Source of the DNA: CBDBBY01 sp965203795
GTDB lineage: Bacteria; Pseudomonadota; Alphaproteobacteria; Rhodobacterales; Rhodobacteraceae
Direction: 5' to 3'
Assembly: GCA_965203795.1 (NCBI GenBank)
Contig: OZ241915.1
Location: 3,162,001-3,226,000 of the forward strand
DNA length: 64,000 nucleotides
This document shows positions 10,119 through 18,956 of the stretch, in pieces (the first letter of the stretch is position 1; every line of letters begins with the position of its first letter). The notes below the pieces were generated by a model. That model made no database searches and was not told the DNA's origin. It saw only the letters and a program-made list of their open reading frames with translations. The position numbers were made by a program, and so were the translations under genes.

Positions 10119-10889
10119 TCAGCCGTTCCGATACAATCCGCGCGGCATCGTCCGAGTCCCACCGGTATCCGACAGCAGCGGGCTGATATCCCTATTGAAT
10201 TCCGGATCCCTCAGTTTGTCCTGAAGATTTTCCTCAAACTGGATTCGCGAAACCTGGCCGCCTCCATGCTTGATATATTCGGAGAACGCGTTGATTATTC
10301 TGTCGGTATCTGCGGAAGCCGTGTTCAGCCCTGTAGCGAGATCGAACAGATCGCGCCCCTTTTTTCTCTGGTACAATGCCCGCAGCTTGGTCGCGAGCAG
10401 CTCATCAAGATTGTACGTCACGATCTCTGCATTGCCGTTGAACCAATCCGAGTCCACGCGGTACGGAATTTTTTCATGCCCTAACACCGTGAAGTGCTCG
10501 CGCGAATTAATCTCGATCTTAAGTCGAAGATTTGCAGGCGGCTGCTCTTCAGAATCGAAACGATATCGGAATGTCACCATGGAATCTGTCTGATCCCAAC
10601 GCGGCCGTCCCGACCAAGGATTCAGTGCGGCGCGCATTTGGTCCATGAATCGGCCGATCGGTCCTGGTTCAATTTGAACCAAGTCAATGTCCTCCGAATA
10701 GCGCGGAGCCGGTTCGAAATGCAGCTTGTTGATCGCTGTACCGCCGCGAAGAGCGAGCCCGGATGCGATGGTCGGGTTGGAAAATATTTCAACCAGCGCG
10801 CGACTCAGGGCAAGATCCTGCTCCACTTGCGAGTTACTGGACCAAGGCGCGCGATTCCGCCATTTGTCAATCGAGTCGCGCGGGATCAC
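10119..10889 (-). CDS. abiEii: AbiEii-family nucleotidyltransferase toxin, C-terminus frameshifted
   Basis: Type IV toxin of the AbiE system; family members transfer nucleotides to tRNA or other RNA and arrest growth or block phage. The catalytic motif LRGGTAINKLHF is followed by RYSEDIDLVQIE, which has the DxD metal-binding pair. The family signature ELLATKLRALYQRKKGRDLFDL is also intact. The frame ends at 10119 with an atypical tail after SPLLSD. One base lost near 10165-10172 explains this: the next frame reads GYRWDSDDAARIVSERLIARLP, the normal family ending, and stops at 10093. The catalytic core is complete, so activity is uncertain rather than excluded. The start overlaps the antitoxin stop as ATGA. 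Confidence 0.85.
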   Translation of the reverse strand: MIPRDSIDKWRNRAPWSSNSQVEQDLALSRALVEIFSNPTIASGLALRGGTAINKLHFEPAPRYSEDIDLVQIEPGPIGRFMDQMRAALNPWSGRPRWDQTDSMVTFRYRFDSEEQPPANLRLKIEINSREHFTVLGHEKIPYRVDSDWFNGNAEIVTYNLDELLATKLRALYQRKKGRDLFDLATGLNTASADTDRIINAFSEYIKHGGGQVSRIQFEENLQDKLRDPEFNRDISPLLSDTGGTRTMPRGLYRNG

Positions 10890-11671
10890 GCCTCAATCTC
10901 AATGCGGGCGTTCACTCGCAATCGCCAGTCACCCGCGACCCGGGTTCCTGCCGTGCGGCCGTCAGGCTGCAGAAGGGCGACGTTGCGCGCATGCAGTTTG
11001 ACAAACTCCCGCAATGGCAATGCCTTGTCGTTTGCCCCAACGTATTCAAGCAGGTAGCCGAGTCTTTGCGCCCAAGGGATCGGAGCGGTTCGCGCAACCT
11101 CCGCAAGCTTCATGGGATTCAACCGTTCGGCAAGCTCGGAAAGAATTGTCGCAACCAGGTCAAGGCCGCCGATTCTCTTCTCGTAGCCCACGAGATCGAT
11201 CACGGTCGCTTCCTCCGTGGAAACCAGAACCCTTCCGCGCAGGGTGTTCATTGTTTGGACCGGCACGTCGATCAGACGCTTGCGCGCGATGAAGGAGACT
11301 TTGACCGAACCGCAGGAGATCGACCGGCGTTTCTTTTGGAGCGCGACCTGGAAGACCTAGGGGCGGTGGTGCGCGGCGCCGTGGTACTGGGCGGCGGACA
11401 ACAATGCGGCGTAATACTCCTGCTTGAGGTGCTCCATCAGCGCGGGAACGAACTGGTCGGCCGGAAGGCATCCGAGGCGCCTGTACTCCGGAGGCAGTAT
11501 GACGTAGAAGCCTCGCGCGGGGCTCGCGATCTCCCGTTTCCTTTCCAGACGACTCAGCGCTTGCCGGGTCGCCGCGGCGGAGACGCCAAGCGCGGACCGC
11601 ATTTCGGACGTCGTGAAGCAGTATCGTCCGTTCGCGGCCAGCTGGTCCACGTGGCTTACGGCGCTGGGCAT
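10886..11671 (-). pseudogene. abiEi: AbiEi-family antitoxin interrupted by an amber codon
   Basis: The N-terminal part has a winged helix-turn-helix (TSEMRSALGVSAAATRQALSR), as expected for AbiEi DNA-binding antitoxins. The C-terminal part carries the AbiEi C-terminal domain (STEEATVIDLVGY, GGLDLVATILSELAERLNP). Both lie in one frame, split only by TAG at 11357-11359 in HHRP-stop-VFQVALQKKRR, where CAG (Gln) would be natural. The start at ATG 11671 is favoured over GTG 11689 because GGAG lies seven bases before it. The stop overlaps the abiEii start. If the amber is real, the full antitoxin is not made without read-through, or the downstream fragment is translated alone. Confidence 0.8.
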
Positions 11672-11699
11672 AGGCAGCTCCAAATTCACTGTCAGAATA

Positions 11700-11714
11700 T
11701 ATCAAATATTGATA
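11700..11714. promoter_or_regulatory. Inverted repeat upstream of abiEi, candidate operator
   Basis: Perfect palindrome TATCAA-ATA-TTGATA in an AT-rich stretch, about 30 bp upstream of the preferred abiEi start. AbiEi antitoxins are known to repress their own promoter by binding inverted repeats, so this is the natural candidate site. Binding is inferred. Confidence 0.5.
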
Positions 11715-12660
11715 CTTTCTGCAATCAAAATATTAGCTCAGTGCGGTTTCTTGGGTAGGCCGGGGATCGTCACGCCATCAAGTTCGTGTTCATCTTGCGA
11801 GTCGGTCCGCAGGCGCGGCAGTTGGACACCGGCGCAAGGCAGAGAGCTTTTACGGCCAAGCGAACACGACGTGACGGCTGAGCTTCCGGCGGAACGGCAT
11901 CCCGGCGTTTCCGGCGAGGCTCCGCAAGCTGGCGCAAGGCGGAGACGCCGCTTCCGGCGCACAAAATTCCTGTGTGCATCGTCGTGTGTGCATCGTCGTG
12001 TGTGCATCGTCGAGGACGGCGACGGGTTCGTGCTCGGCTGCGGGATCATGCGGGCGGCGACACTGACATCGCCGCTCCGTCAGCCGGGAAACGGCAGGGC
12101 GGCGCTCCCGGACTGGCAGACCTGCAGCTTCGACCGGGCTTCCGCAGCTCGGACGAGAGAGGTTTGCGCTGGCGGTCGGCCGCTCGATCCTGTGCTCAAC
12201 AGCCGCAGGACTTGGCTGATCGTCCGCGCCCGCGAGCGCAAGGGGCGTGCGTCCGAAACCGCGCCGGTAGCAGCGCCGTTTGACGGTCGCCTTCCGTTTC
12301 AACGATTTCCGGCGCCAATCGGTACATGCCGAACGGGATGTCAAGAACTTCCTTGCGGCCTCCTTGACGCATGGCCTCGAACCACCCTAACAGGCAAGGC
12401 CAAATCGAAACGCAGAGGGCATGCTGGCCGGCAAATTTGAAACTCGGATTGGCCGATGCTGGAAACTGGACTGGCAAGCCGGATAGTGTGAAGGCAGGTG
12501 TCGCGGAAGTGGTCGGCAACCGGTCAAGGTCCAGGAGCCCGTCCCAGGATTCAAAATATGCCAGAATTCTCCGCAACATATGGATGCATGATTCGGAATC
12601 GAACATGCCGGATCAATATGCTGATCGCCGCTTCTGTTTCCCGGACAGCCTCATAGGGAA
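11715..12660. other. About 950 bp without a recognisable gene
   Basis: The left edge is AT-rich and likely holds the abiE promoter. The remainder has long overlapping frames on both strands but no recognisable domain. It contains the 14-bp tandem repeat at 11971-12012. It may be eroded coding DNA. Confidence 0.5.
11971..12012. repeat. Three perfect tandem copies of a 14-bp unit
   Basis: TGTGTGCATCGTCG is repeated three times head to tail without mismatch. There is no gene around it. It looks like a recent slippage expansion. Confidence 0.85.
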
Positions 12661-15309
12661 ATGGCGGGCGGCAGCGACACCATGAACGGGAAACAGCAGT
12701 TCGCCGACGGCGAGGCGAAGGCATTGGCAGAAATCGTCGCCTGGTCCCGCAGTCTCCCGAAATGGCAGCGCGACGCCCTCCGGCAATTCTGCGAAAACGG
12801 GATGCTTGACGCCGCCGATTTCGACGAGCTGGCCAAAATGTGCATACACGAGGGCGAGGGTGCCGTCCCGCTTGGCGAGGAGCATGTCCCGAATCCCTCG
12901 ATGGCCGGCGCCACTGTCAATCTCCGGGCAATCCGCTGTGCCAAGAATGTCAATGCTCTGAAGCCTGGCGAGCTTCTGACTTTCGCCGAGTCAGGCTTGA
13001 CCGTCGTGTACGGCGGCAACGGCTCGGGCAAATCAGGCTATGCGCGGATTCTGAAAAAGATGTGCAGAGCGCGTGTTGCGCGGAACGACGGCAGAATACT
13101 GCCGAACATCTATGCCGAAACGGATGAGCCGCAGGGCGCCGAAATCGAATTCAGCATTGCCGGCAGGAGATGGAGCGTCCAGTGGGTTCCAAACGAGCCC
13201 GGCGATCCTTTCCTGTCTTCGGTGGGCGTGTTCGACTGCCGGACCGCCAACGTGCATGTCGATGAAAAAAACGATGTCGCCTACAAGCCGTTTCCGATGC
13301 TGGTTCTTGAGCGGCTCGCGGCCGCCTGCCAGGAAGTCAAAAAACGCATTGAACAGAGAATTGAAGAATATCGGCGCCAAAGCGAGGAAGTTGCAGTTCG
13401 GCAATTCCATGACGGCACGGAAGTATGGAAGCTGGTTTCGAACCTGAGCGGGGCAACCAGCATTGAGCACGCAAGAAATCTCGCGGAGATTGGCGGCCAG
13501 GACAGGGCGCGGCATCGTTCGCTCGGACCGGACTTTAGCGATGATCCCGAAAAGGTAGCGGGACGGCTTCAGTCACAGCTAAGCCGACTTCGGACCTTCG
13601 ACGATAGGATTCGGGATCTTCAGAAGGCTGTTAGCGACGAGCAGGTTCGGCATCTTGATTCGAGTCGAGAGCAATTCCGCAATGCACGTGAGGCCGCCGC
13701 GGCCGCCGCCGAAGACCTTTTTTCCGAAGATCCGCTGCCCGACATCGGCTCCGAGGCTTGGCGCGAGCTGTGGGAAGCGGCCCGGCGTTATTCCGAGCAG
13801 CATGCGTACTCCGGCTCGGCGTATCCAGTTGTCTCGGATGGTGCGCGCTGCGTGCTTTGCCAGCAGAATCTGAGCGAAGAGGCCGCCTCCAAGCTTAAAC
13901 GTTTCGAAGGCTTCGTGCAGGAGGAAACCAAGCGTCGTGAAGAAGCGGCGGAGGCGGCATATCAAGACGCGCTGAAGGCATCGGCGGATGCGGATGTTCC
14001 GGAGCAGGACATTCGGGCAGCGGAAACCTTGATCCGCGACGAAATCGGCAATGATGAGCTGGCGGCGGCGGCAGGGCGCGCCGCGCGAACCCTGTCAAAG
14101 CGTATGAAAGTCGTGCTGCGAAACCATGGCGATGGCGAGGATTCCGCACCGCTTCCGGCCGCCGATGCATGGCCTGTCGAGGCCATTGACGGGTGTTGCA
14201 AAGCGATGGACCAGCGGCTCGCCGCCGCGCGGGACCCCGAACAGTCCGCCGAGCGCACAAAGCTGCATGCGGAGTTCAAGGAGCTCGAGGACCGTGTATT
14301 GCTCGCCGCAATTATGGATCGCGTAATAGCCGAGATCCAGCGACGGCAAGCGATCGACAGGCTGGAGTCCGTACTTAAGGAGACCGCCACCAACCGGATC
14401 ACGAAGAAAAGCGGCGAAATTGCCGAGCGCCTTGTCACCAACGCGCTTCGGGACCGGTTCACGGAGGAGTTCGGCAAATTCGAACTCTCCAACCTCAAAG
14501 CGGAACTTGGGACGGAGTCCCGCTACGGCGTTCCGCTTTTCCAAGTGCGCCTGTCCGGGAAGCCCCGGGTCCGCGCGGGCGACGTGCTGAGCGAAGGCGA
14601 ATACCGCTGCGTCGCGCTTGCGGTCTTCCTTGCCGAGCTCGCAACGACCGGAAGCCGCTTGGCAATCGTGTTCGACGACCCGGTGTCCTCGCTCGACCAC
14701 GAGCACCGCGAGTCGGTCGCGAACCGGCTGGCCGAAGAAGGGAAGTACAGGCAGGTCATCGTATTTACGCATGACCTGGTCTTTCTGTTCGCCCTTGATC
14801 GAGCTTGCCGCGACCGACGGGTCGGAATTTCCCATAAGTGCGTTGAGCGGAACGCCGAATTTGCCGGAATCGTTCAGCAGGGTTCGCCTTTGAGCGCCCA
14901 GCCTGTCCATAAGGCGATCAAGAGCATGCGGAGCCATCTGAACAAAGTGAAACGCCAATTTGACGCAGGCGATCATTCCGAATGGGAAATCGCCGCTGGC
15001 TGGCTGCAAACACAGCTGCGCATCACGTGGGAGCGGGCGGTCGCGGACGCCGTTGGCCCGGTCGTCAAGCGCTTCGACCTCAAGGTAAAAACAGGCGGGC
15101 TGGCTGAAGTCGCTGCGCTGAAACCGGACGACTGCAGGACTGTGCGGCAAGCATACGGGCGGATTTCGAAGCTCGTGCACAGTTCCCCGGACGCGGTGAA
15201 CCCGACGGTAGCGAGTCCTGATGAAATCCGGGAAGAGATCGAGAAGCTGGAGACTTGGGTCGCCGATCTGAACGAGCGCCAGAATAAATCGAAGTGCCTG
15301 TGCAATTGA
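12661..15309 (+). CDS. AAA_13-type ABC ATPase with zinc-hook motif (RloC/PrrC-like architecture)
   Basis: An 882-residue protein. Walker A GGNGSGKSG is near residue 118. A CxxC hook (ARCVLCQQNLSEEA) near 397 is flanked by charged helical segments, as in Rad50 or RloC. The ABC signature LSEGEYRCVALAVFL is near 643 and Walker B LAIVFDDPVSSLDHEHR near 667, followed by VIVFTHD. The head and hook layout is that of DNA-end or stress-sensing ATPases of the AAA_13 group, which includes the anticodon nucleases PrrC and RloC. I could not identify the nuclease triad, so the effector activity is unknown. The N-terminus SLPKWQRDALRQF is typical of related orphan ATPases in defence islands. A second ATG at 12682 is possible. 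No partner gene is adjacent; transposon debris follows. Confidence 0.75.
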   Translation: MAGGSDTMNGKQQFADGEAKALAEIVAWSRSLPKWQRDALRQFCENGMLDAADFDELAKMCIHEGEGAVPLGEEHVPNPSMAGATVNLRAIRCAKNVNALKPGELLTFAESGLTVVYGGNGSGKSGYARILKKMCRARVARNDGRILPNIYAETDEPQGAEIEFSIAGRRWSVQWVPNEPGDPFLSSVGVFDCRTANVHVDEKNDVAYKPFPMLVLERLAAACQEVKKRIEQRIEEYRRQSEEVAVRQFHDGTEVWKLVSNLSGATSIEHARNLAEIGGQDRARHRSLGPDFSDDPEKVAGRLQSQLSRLRTFDDRIRDLQKAVSDEQVRHLDSSREQFRNAREAAAAAAEDLFSEDPLPDIGSEAWRELWEAARRYSEQHAYSGSAYPVVSDGARCVLCQQNLSEEAASKLKRFEGFVQEETKRREEAAEAAYQDALKASADADVPEQDIRAAETLIRDEIGNDELAAAAGRAARTLSKRMKVVLRNHGDGEDSAPLPAADAWPVEAIDGCCKAMDQRLAAARDPEQSAERTKLHAEFKELEDRVLLAAIMDRVIAEIQRRQAIDRLESVLKETATNRITKKSGEIAERLVTNALRDRFTEEFGKFELSNLKAELGTESRYGVPLFQVRLSGKPRVRAGDVLSEGEYRCVALAVFLAELATTGSRLAIVFDDPVSSLDHEHRESVANRLAEEGKYRQVIVFTHDLVFLFALDRACRDRRVGISHKCVERNAEFAGIVQQGSPLSAQPVHKAIKSMRSHLNKVKRQFDAGDHSEWEIAAGWLQTQLRITWERAVADAVGPVVKRFDLKVKTGGLAEVAALKPDDCRTVRQAYGRISKLVHSSPDAVNPTVASPDEIREEIEKLETWVADLNERQNKSKCLCN

Positions 15310-15561
15310 GGCGGGCCGACCAGATCCAAACGTGACCACATAGTGTCTGGCAGAGAACCCGTCGTTTTTCGCTGTACGGCCGGATTTCGGTCGGGCGCAA
15401 TGGCCTCGCCGGAACCCGGCGCGGCGCATTTCGAGCCGGGACGGAGCGAATCCGGCTCGGGAGGCCGGATTCTCGGCGTCGGCGTCGGTTTTCCGGGGGT
15501 CCGGCGCGGGCTCCGCCGCCTGCCGCCCTGCGGCCCGCCGGGATTTCGGGGAGGGCGCCGC

Positions 15562-15801
15562 TCAGGAGGCGCGTTTGAGCCGGTCCGGCCGCAGCCGCTC
15601 TCGGTCACGCAGGATCCGCCCGAGCCGGTGGATGTTGGCGGCGAGGACGGAGAGGCCGACCGCCAGCTCGAACCGGTCCCGCCCGCGCAGCCGCACCCGG
15701 CCGAGGCCGCGGTGCTCCAGGCCGTTGATCGCCGACTCCACGCCCGGATGCCTGCGCCGCGCCGCCGCGAACTCCGGGTCCGCCTCGCGGGCCCGGTCCT
15801 A
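15562..15801 (-). pseudogene. C-terminal fragment of an ISNCY-like transposase
   Basis: About 78 codons in one frame end at TGA 15562-15564 and contain HPGVESAINGLEHRGLGR and LAVGLSVLAANIHRLGRILR. These are the C-terminal signature of a large transposase family usually labelled ISNCY. The 5' part is absent and is replaced abruptly at 15802 by the end of an IS4-like gene, so the fragment was probably truncated by that insertion. Confidence 0.7.
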
Positions 15802-16845
15802 TCAATTTCCCACTGTTGACTCGTTGATCATTCCGTGGGCCTTCATGGTCCGGCAGAGCTGCATCTGCGGCGCGAAGATCGTCCACGCGGCCCGGAGCTT
15901 CAGGATTCCGGGGAGCGGCTGCCGCCTGGACGCCTGGAACCCGGCGATGCGGGCGAGCTCGACTGCGAACTCGCGGATGGTCGGGTCCGGCGGCGCCCTC
16001 GGGCGCGCCGCAGCTGCGCAGGGCGATCCGGAGGATTCCGGGGGCGTCCTCGGGGACGGCGTCGACGGCGGGGGCGTCCGGCGTCTCCCTCGCCGCGCGG
16101 GCGATGTCGAAGACGCGGCAGGCGGTGGCGGCGTCGAAGGCGAGGCATTTGCGCAAATCGTCGGCGCGGTCGAACCGGCGCTCCTCGACGCGCAGCCCGG
16201 TCTTCAGGACCCTGAAGAACTCCTCGATGATCCACCGCCTGCGGTAGCGGCGGACGGCGGCCTTGGCGTCCTCCGCGCAGGCCTCCCCCCGGCTGGCGAG
16301 CAGCAGCCAGGACGCGGGCTCCGCCCCCGCGGGCGGGTCCGCCTCGGCGGCGGAGACCGCGAGCATCGGCAGGTCCGGCTCCCCGGCCCGCTCCCGGGGC
16401 GGCGGCACCGCTCCGCCGTCGCCTCCAGATGCGGCTCCAGGATGTCGTCCATGCCCACCTCCGGATTCGACAGCAGCCGACAGGCGGCCTTGCGCTCCGC
16501 CTCGCCCGGGAACATCTCCGGGACCGTCCGTCCGGGCCTCTTCTCCCACGCCGCGCCCATCCGGGCAATGCGGTCCCGGATCCGGGTGTCGGGATGGGCG
16601 CTGCAGGCGCATTCCCGCGCCGCCCATCCGGTGCCTTCGGGAAGCGCGGGCTCCGGCGCCCATCCGATCGCCTTGGCCGGCGCCCGGCCGAGCTCCCCGC
16701 GCCAGTTCTTGCCAGCGGGCGGACCCAGATCCGGCGCTTCGGACCCCGCGACCCCGAGGTCTCCCCGGCGGGGAGCCATCCGGCCGCCCGGTAGCAGGCG
16801 GCCGCGCCGCTCCGAGACGATCCAGTAGCGCAGCCGCGCCCCCGG
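15802..16845 (-). pseudogene. Remnant of an IS4 (Tn5-like) transposase with DUF4338 N-terminal domain
   Basis: Pieces in several frames reconstruct one gene. First come a DUF4338 piece (LRYWIVSE, then CYRAAGWLPAGETSG in another frame) and a Tn5-like DNA-binding domain (ERKAACRLLSNPEVGMDDIL). Then follows the C-terminal catalytic end (DAKAAVRRYRRRWIIEEFFR, LKTGLRVEERRFDRADDL), and finally IREFAVELARIAGFQASR up to TGA at 15802. The central DDE region of about 250 residues is missing and there are at least three frame changes. DUF4338 also occurs in DruA of Druantia, but its fusion to an IS4-type transposase makes a mobile-element origin more likely here. It is not functional. Confidence 0.65.
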
Positions 16846-16874
16846 CGACGCGGGCAGCCCCTGCGGAGGCCGCG

Positions 16875-17915
16875 GTGGCGAAGCAGCCTGGATTTTGGGA
16901 CGTCGAGGAGCGTTCGGAGGAGATTTCGGCGGACGGCGATCCGCTTGAGGCGCTGGACAGGACGGTGGATTTCGAGCGGTTCCGGCCGATCCTTGAGCGG
17001 GCCGCAGGGAAACCGCGAGGCCCGAAGGGCGGCCGCCCGGCTTTGGATGTTGTGCTGAAGTTCAAGATGCTCGTGCTCCAGGGCCGCCACGGCCTGTCGC
17101 TCGAAGCGACAGAGAAAGCGGTGCGGGACCGGCCGGGCTGGATGCGCTTCTGCGGGCTCGAGCTGCGCGACAAGGTTCCGGACGCGAACACGCTGTGGGA
17201 TTTCCGCGAGGCGCCGGTCAAGGCGGGCGAGCTGGATGCCTTGTCCGCGGAGCTTGAGCGGATGATCAACGCGGCGGGCTTCATCTCCCGGTCCGGCCAG
17301 ATGCTGGACTCGTCGCTGATCGCGGCTCCGCGCTAGCGCGCCGGCGCCGCGGAGAAGGCCGCGATCAAGGAGGGGCGAACCGCCCGGGAGATCTGGCCCG
17401 ACGAGCCCGCCAAGGCGGCGCGGAAGGACACGGACGCGCGCTGGACCGTCAAGTTCCGCAAGGCGAAGCTCCGGCCGGACGGCGCGGGGCAGGTCGACAT
17501 CGCCATCCCGGTGTTCGGCTACAAGTCCCACACCGGCATCGACCGGAAGCACGGGATCATCCGGCGGCAGATCGTCACCGACGCCGCCGCCCATGACGGC
17601 GCGAGGCTGCGGGAGGGCCTGATCCAGACCGCCAACACCGGGAGCGAGGTGTGGGCCGACACGGCCTGCCGCTCCCAGCGGAACGAGGACTGGCTCAAGG
17701 CGAACGGCATGACGAGCCGCATCCACCGCAGGAAGCCGCGGGGCCGCCCCATGGGCAAGCGGACCGCCAAGGCCAACGGGCGCAAATCGTCGATCCGGGC
17801 GAAGGTGGAGCATGTCTTCGCCCACCAGAAGGATCGCATGGGGCTGAGGATCCGGACGATCGGAATGGCCCGCGCCAAGGCGGCGGCCGCGCTCGCGAAC
17901 ATGGCTGCAACATGA
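16875..17915 (+). pseudogene. IS5-family transposase with in-frame amber
   Basis: GTG start at 16875, with GGAGG five bases upstream. The N-terminal domain (QPGFWDVEER, DFERFRPILERA, DVVLKFKMLVLQGRHGLSLE) and the C-terminal DDE domain (FGYKSHTGIDRKHGIIRR, RIHRRKPRG, EHVFAHQKDRMGL) lie in one frame of 347 codons. It is broken only by TAG at 17334-17336 after SSLIAAPR, where relatives have Gln. A single C-to-T change would explain it, so this is the freshest transposon gene in the window. Read-through or reversion would restore it. Confidence 0.75.
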
Positions 17916-18169
17916 ACCGGCTGCGCTGGCTCTGCAGTCGAAGTGCCCCTGCCTGACCCCGCCAAGGCCGGAAACGGCCCGGATCCCGCTCCCCGACACT
18001 CCGAACAGGCCGGCAGCGGCCCCGATCAAGCAATCCGGACCTCCAAACCGGCCGGAACGGGCGAAATGCCGCGGCCGCCGACCCGCGAAGCCGACCAAAA
18101 CGCGAAATCAAGCCGTTGTCGGAGGTGTCCAAGTCAGCCCAGCGGTTGTTGTCGATGCAGCATTTGACG

Positions 18170-18386
18170 GCGAGCAGGGCGTTGGCGCCCGCCTGCTGTT
18201 CCTGCCTCCCTGCAGCCCCGACCTGAACCCGATCGAGCAGGCATCGGCAAGCTGAAGCACCGGATGCGGAAATCCCGATCGCGATGCGGCGAAACGCTTT
18301 GGCGGAATGTCGGAGACACCCTCGAAGCATTCAAACCCGGCGAATGCGCGAACTACCTCGCGAGCGCAGGATATGCTGCAACCTAA
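18170..18386 (+). pseudogene. C-terminal fragment of an IS630-family transposase
   Basis: GARLLFLPPCSPDLNPIEQ is followed by a one-base deletion and then, in the next frame, IGKLKHRMRKSRSR and FKPGECANYLASAGY to TAA at 18384-18386. The first part holds the family's conserved SPDLNPIE motif, with the final catalytic Glu. The rest of the gene is absent. Confidence 0.75.
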
Positions 18387-18956
18387 GTCGGATATGCTCT
18401 AACTGCAGGTCTTGAAGACTTGATCAGCCACTGTCTGGAGTCCATGCCGCGCAGGCTGGAAGCCTTCCTTGCAAGGACAATGAACAGCCCCGGAAGGCAT
18501 ATTGCGCGAGTCAGGATGGACGAATGGCATGAACTCCGGTGCGGTATCCCAATTTTCGGGTCATGTGGGCGCCGCTGGTCGAAAGCGTTCGCCAATTCCC
18601 TGCCTGCCATTGAAATCCGTGCCGGAAACATCCGCTGGCCCAACTTCCGCGATTGGAGGGATTGCCGCGGCGCAGCCGCCTGTCCCAAAACTTGGGATGC
18701 ACCCATAGGGTTCACAACATTCTGGACTGTCGAGGCCCTTTCGCCGGTTCGCTTCACCGATCACAGACCACAGCTGAAAAACTTCACTGCGCAACGCGAG
18801 GATAGTCCTCGCGAGGCCATATCCCGGCGGGCATATTTCACATTCCGCCCGTGCGCAGGTAAAGAGGAGCCACTCGCTGCTGCAATGTCGCAGGCGGAAG
18901 CTTGGGGAAGGTCGGTTGCTCCAAGGGCAATCTATTGAGAGCAAAGAACGCGGATC
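18387..18956. other. 570-bp gap before the ATPase/DUF4276 pair
   Basis: One 172-codon plus-strand frame (18420-18938) is present but shows no family resemblance and no clear ribosome-binding site. It may be eroded mobile DNA. The promoter of the following two-gene unit presumably lies at its right end. Confidence 0.4.

Noticed and set aside
11850..12344. Possible 164-residue minus-strand protein, considered as a HipA-like remnant
   Set aside because: No motif of HipA or another family could be confirmed; it looks low-complexity and Arg-rich.
15802..16845. A Druantia (DruA) gene from the DUF4338 segments
   Set aside because: The DUF4338 pieces run directly into an IS4/Tn5-like transposase and no DruE helicase or other Druantia gene is adjacent.
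7489..17336. Stop-codon reassignment (TAG/TAA to Gln) as the explanation for in-frame stops
   Set aside because: Confident genes here end in TAG (helicase, mtaB) and TAA (ThsB-like and CAP12-type TIR genes), so ordinary decay is the simpler reading; kept only as a finding to check.
15605..18098. Very long minus-strand frames (559 and 732 codons) across the transposon nest
   Set aside because: They are chance open frames in GC-rich DNA running across several different remnants; only short segments correspond to real protein families.
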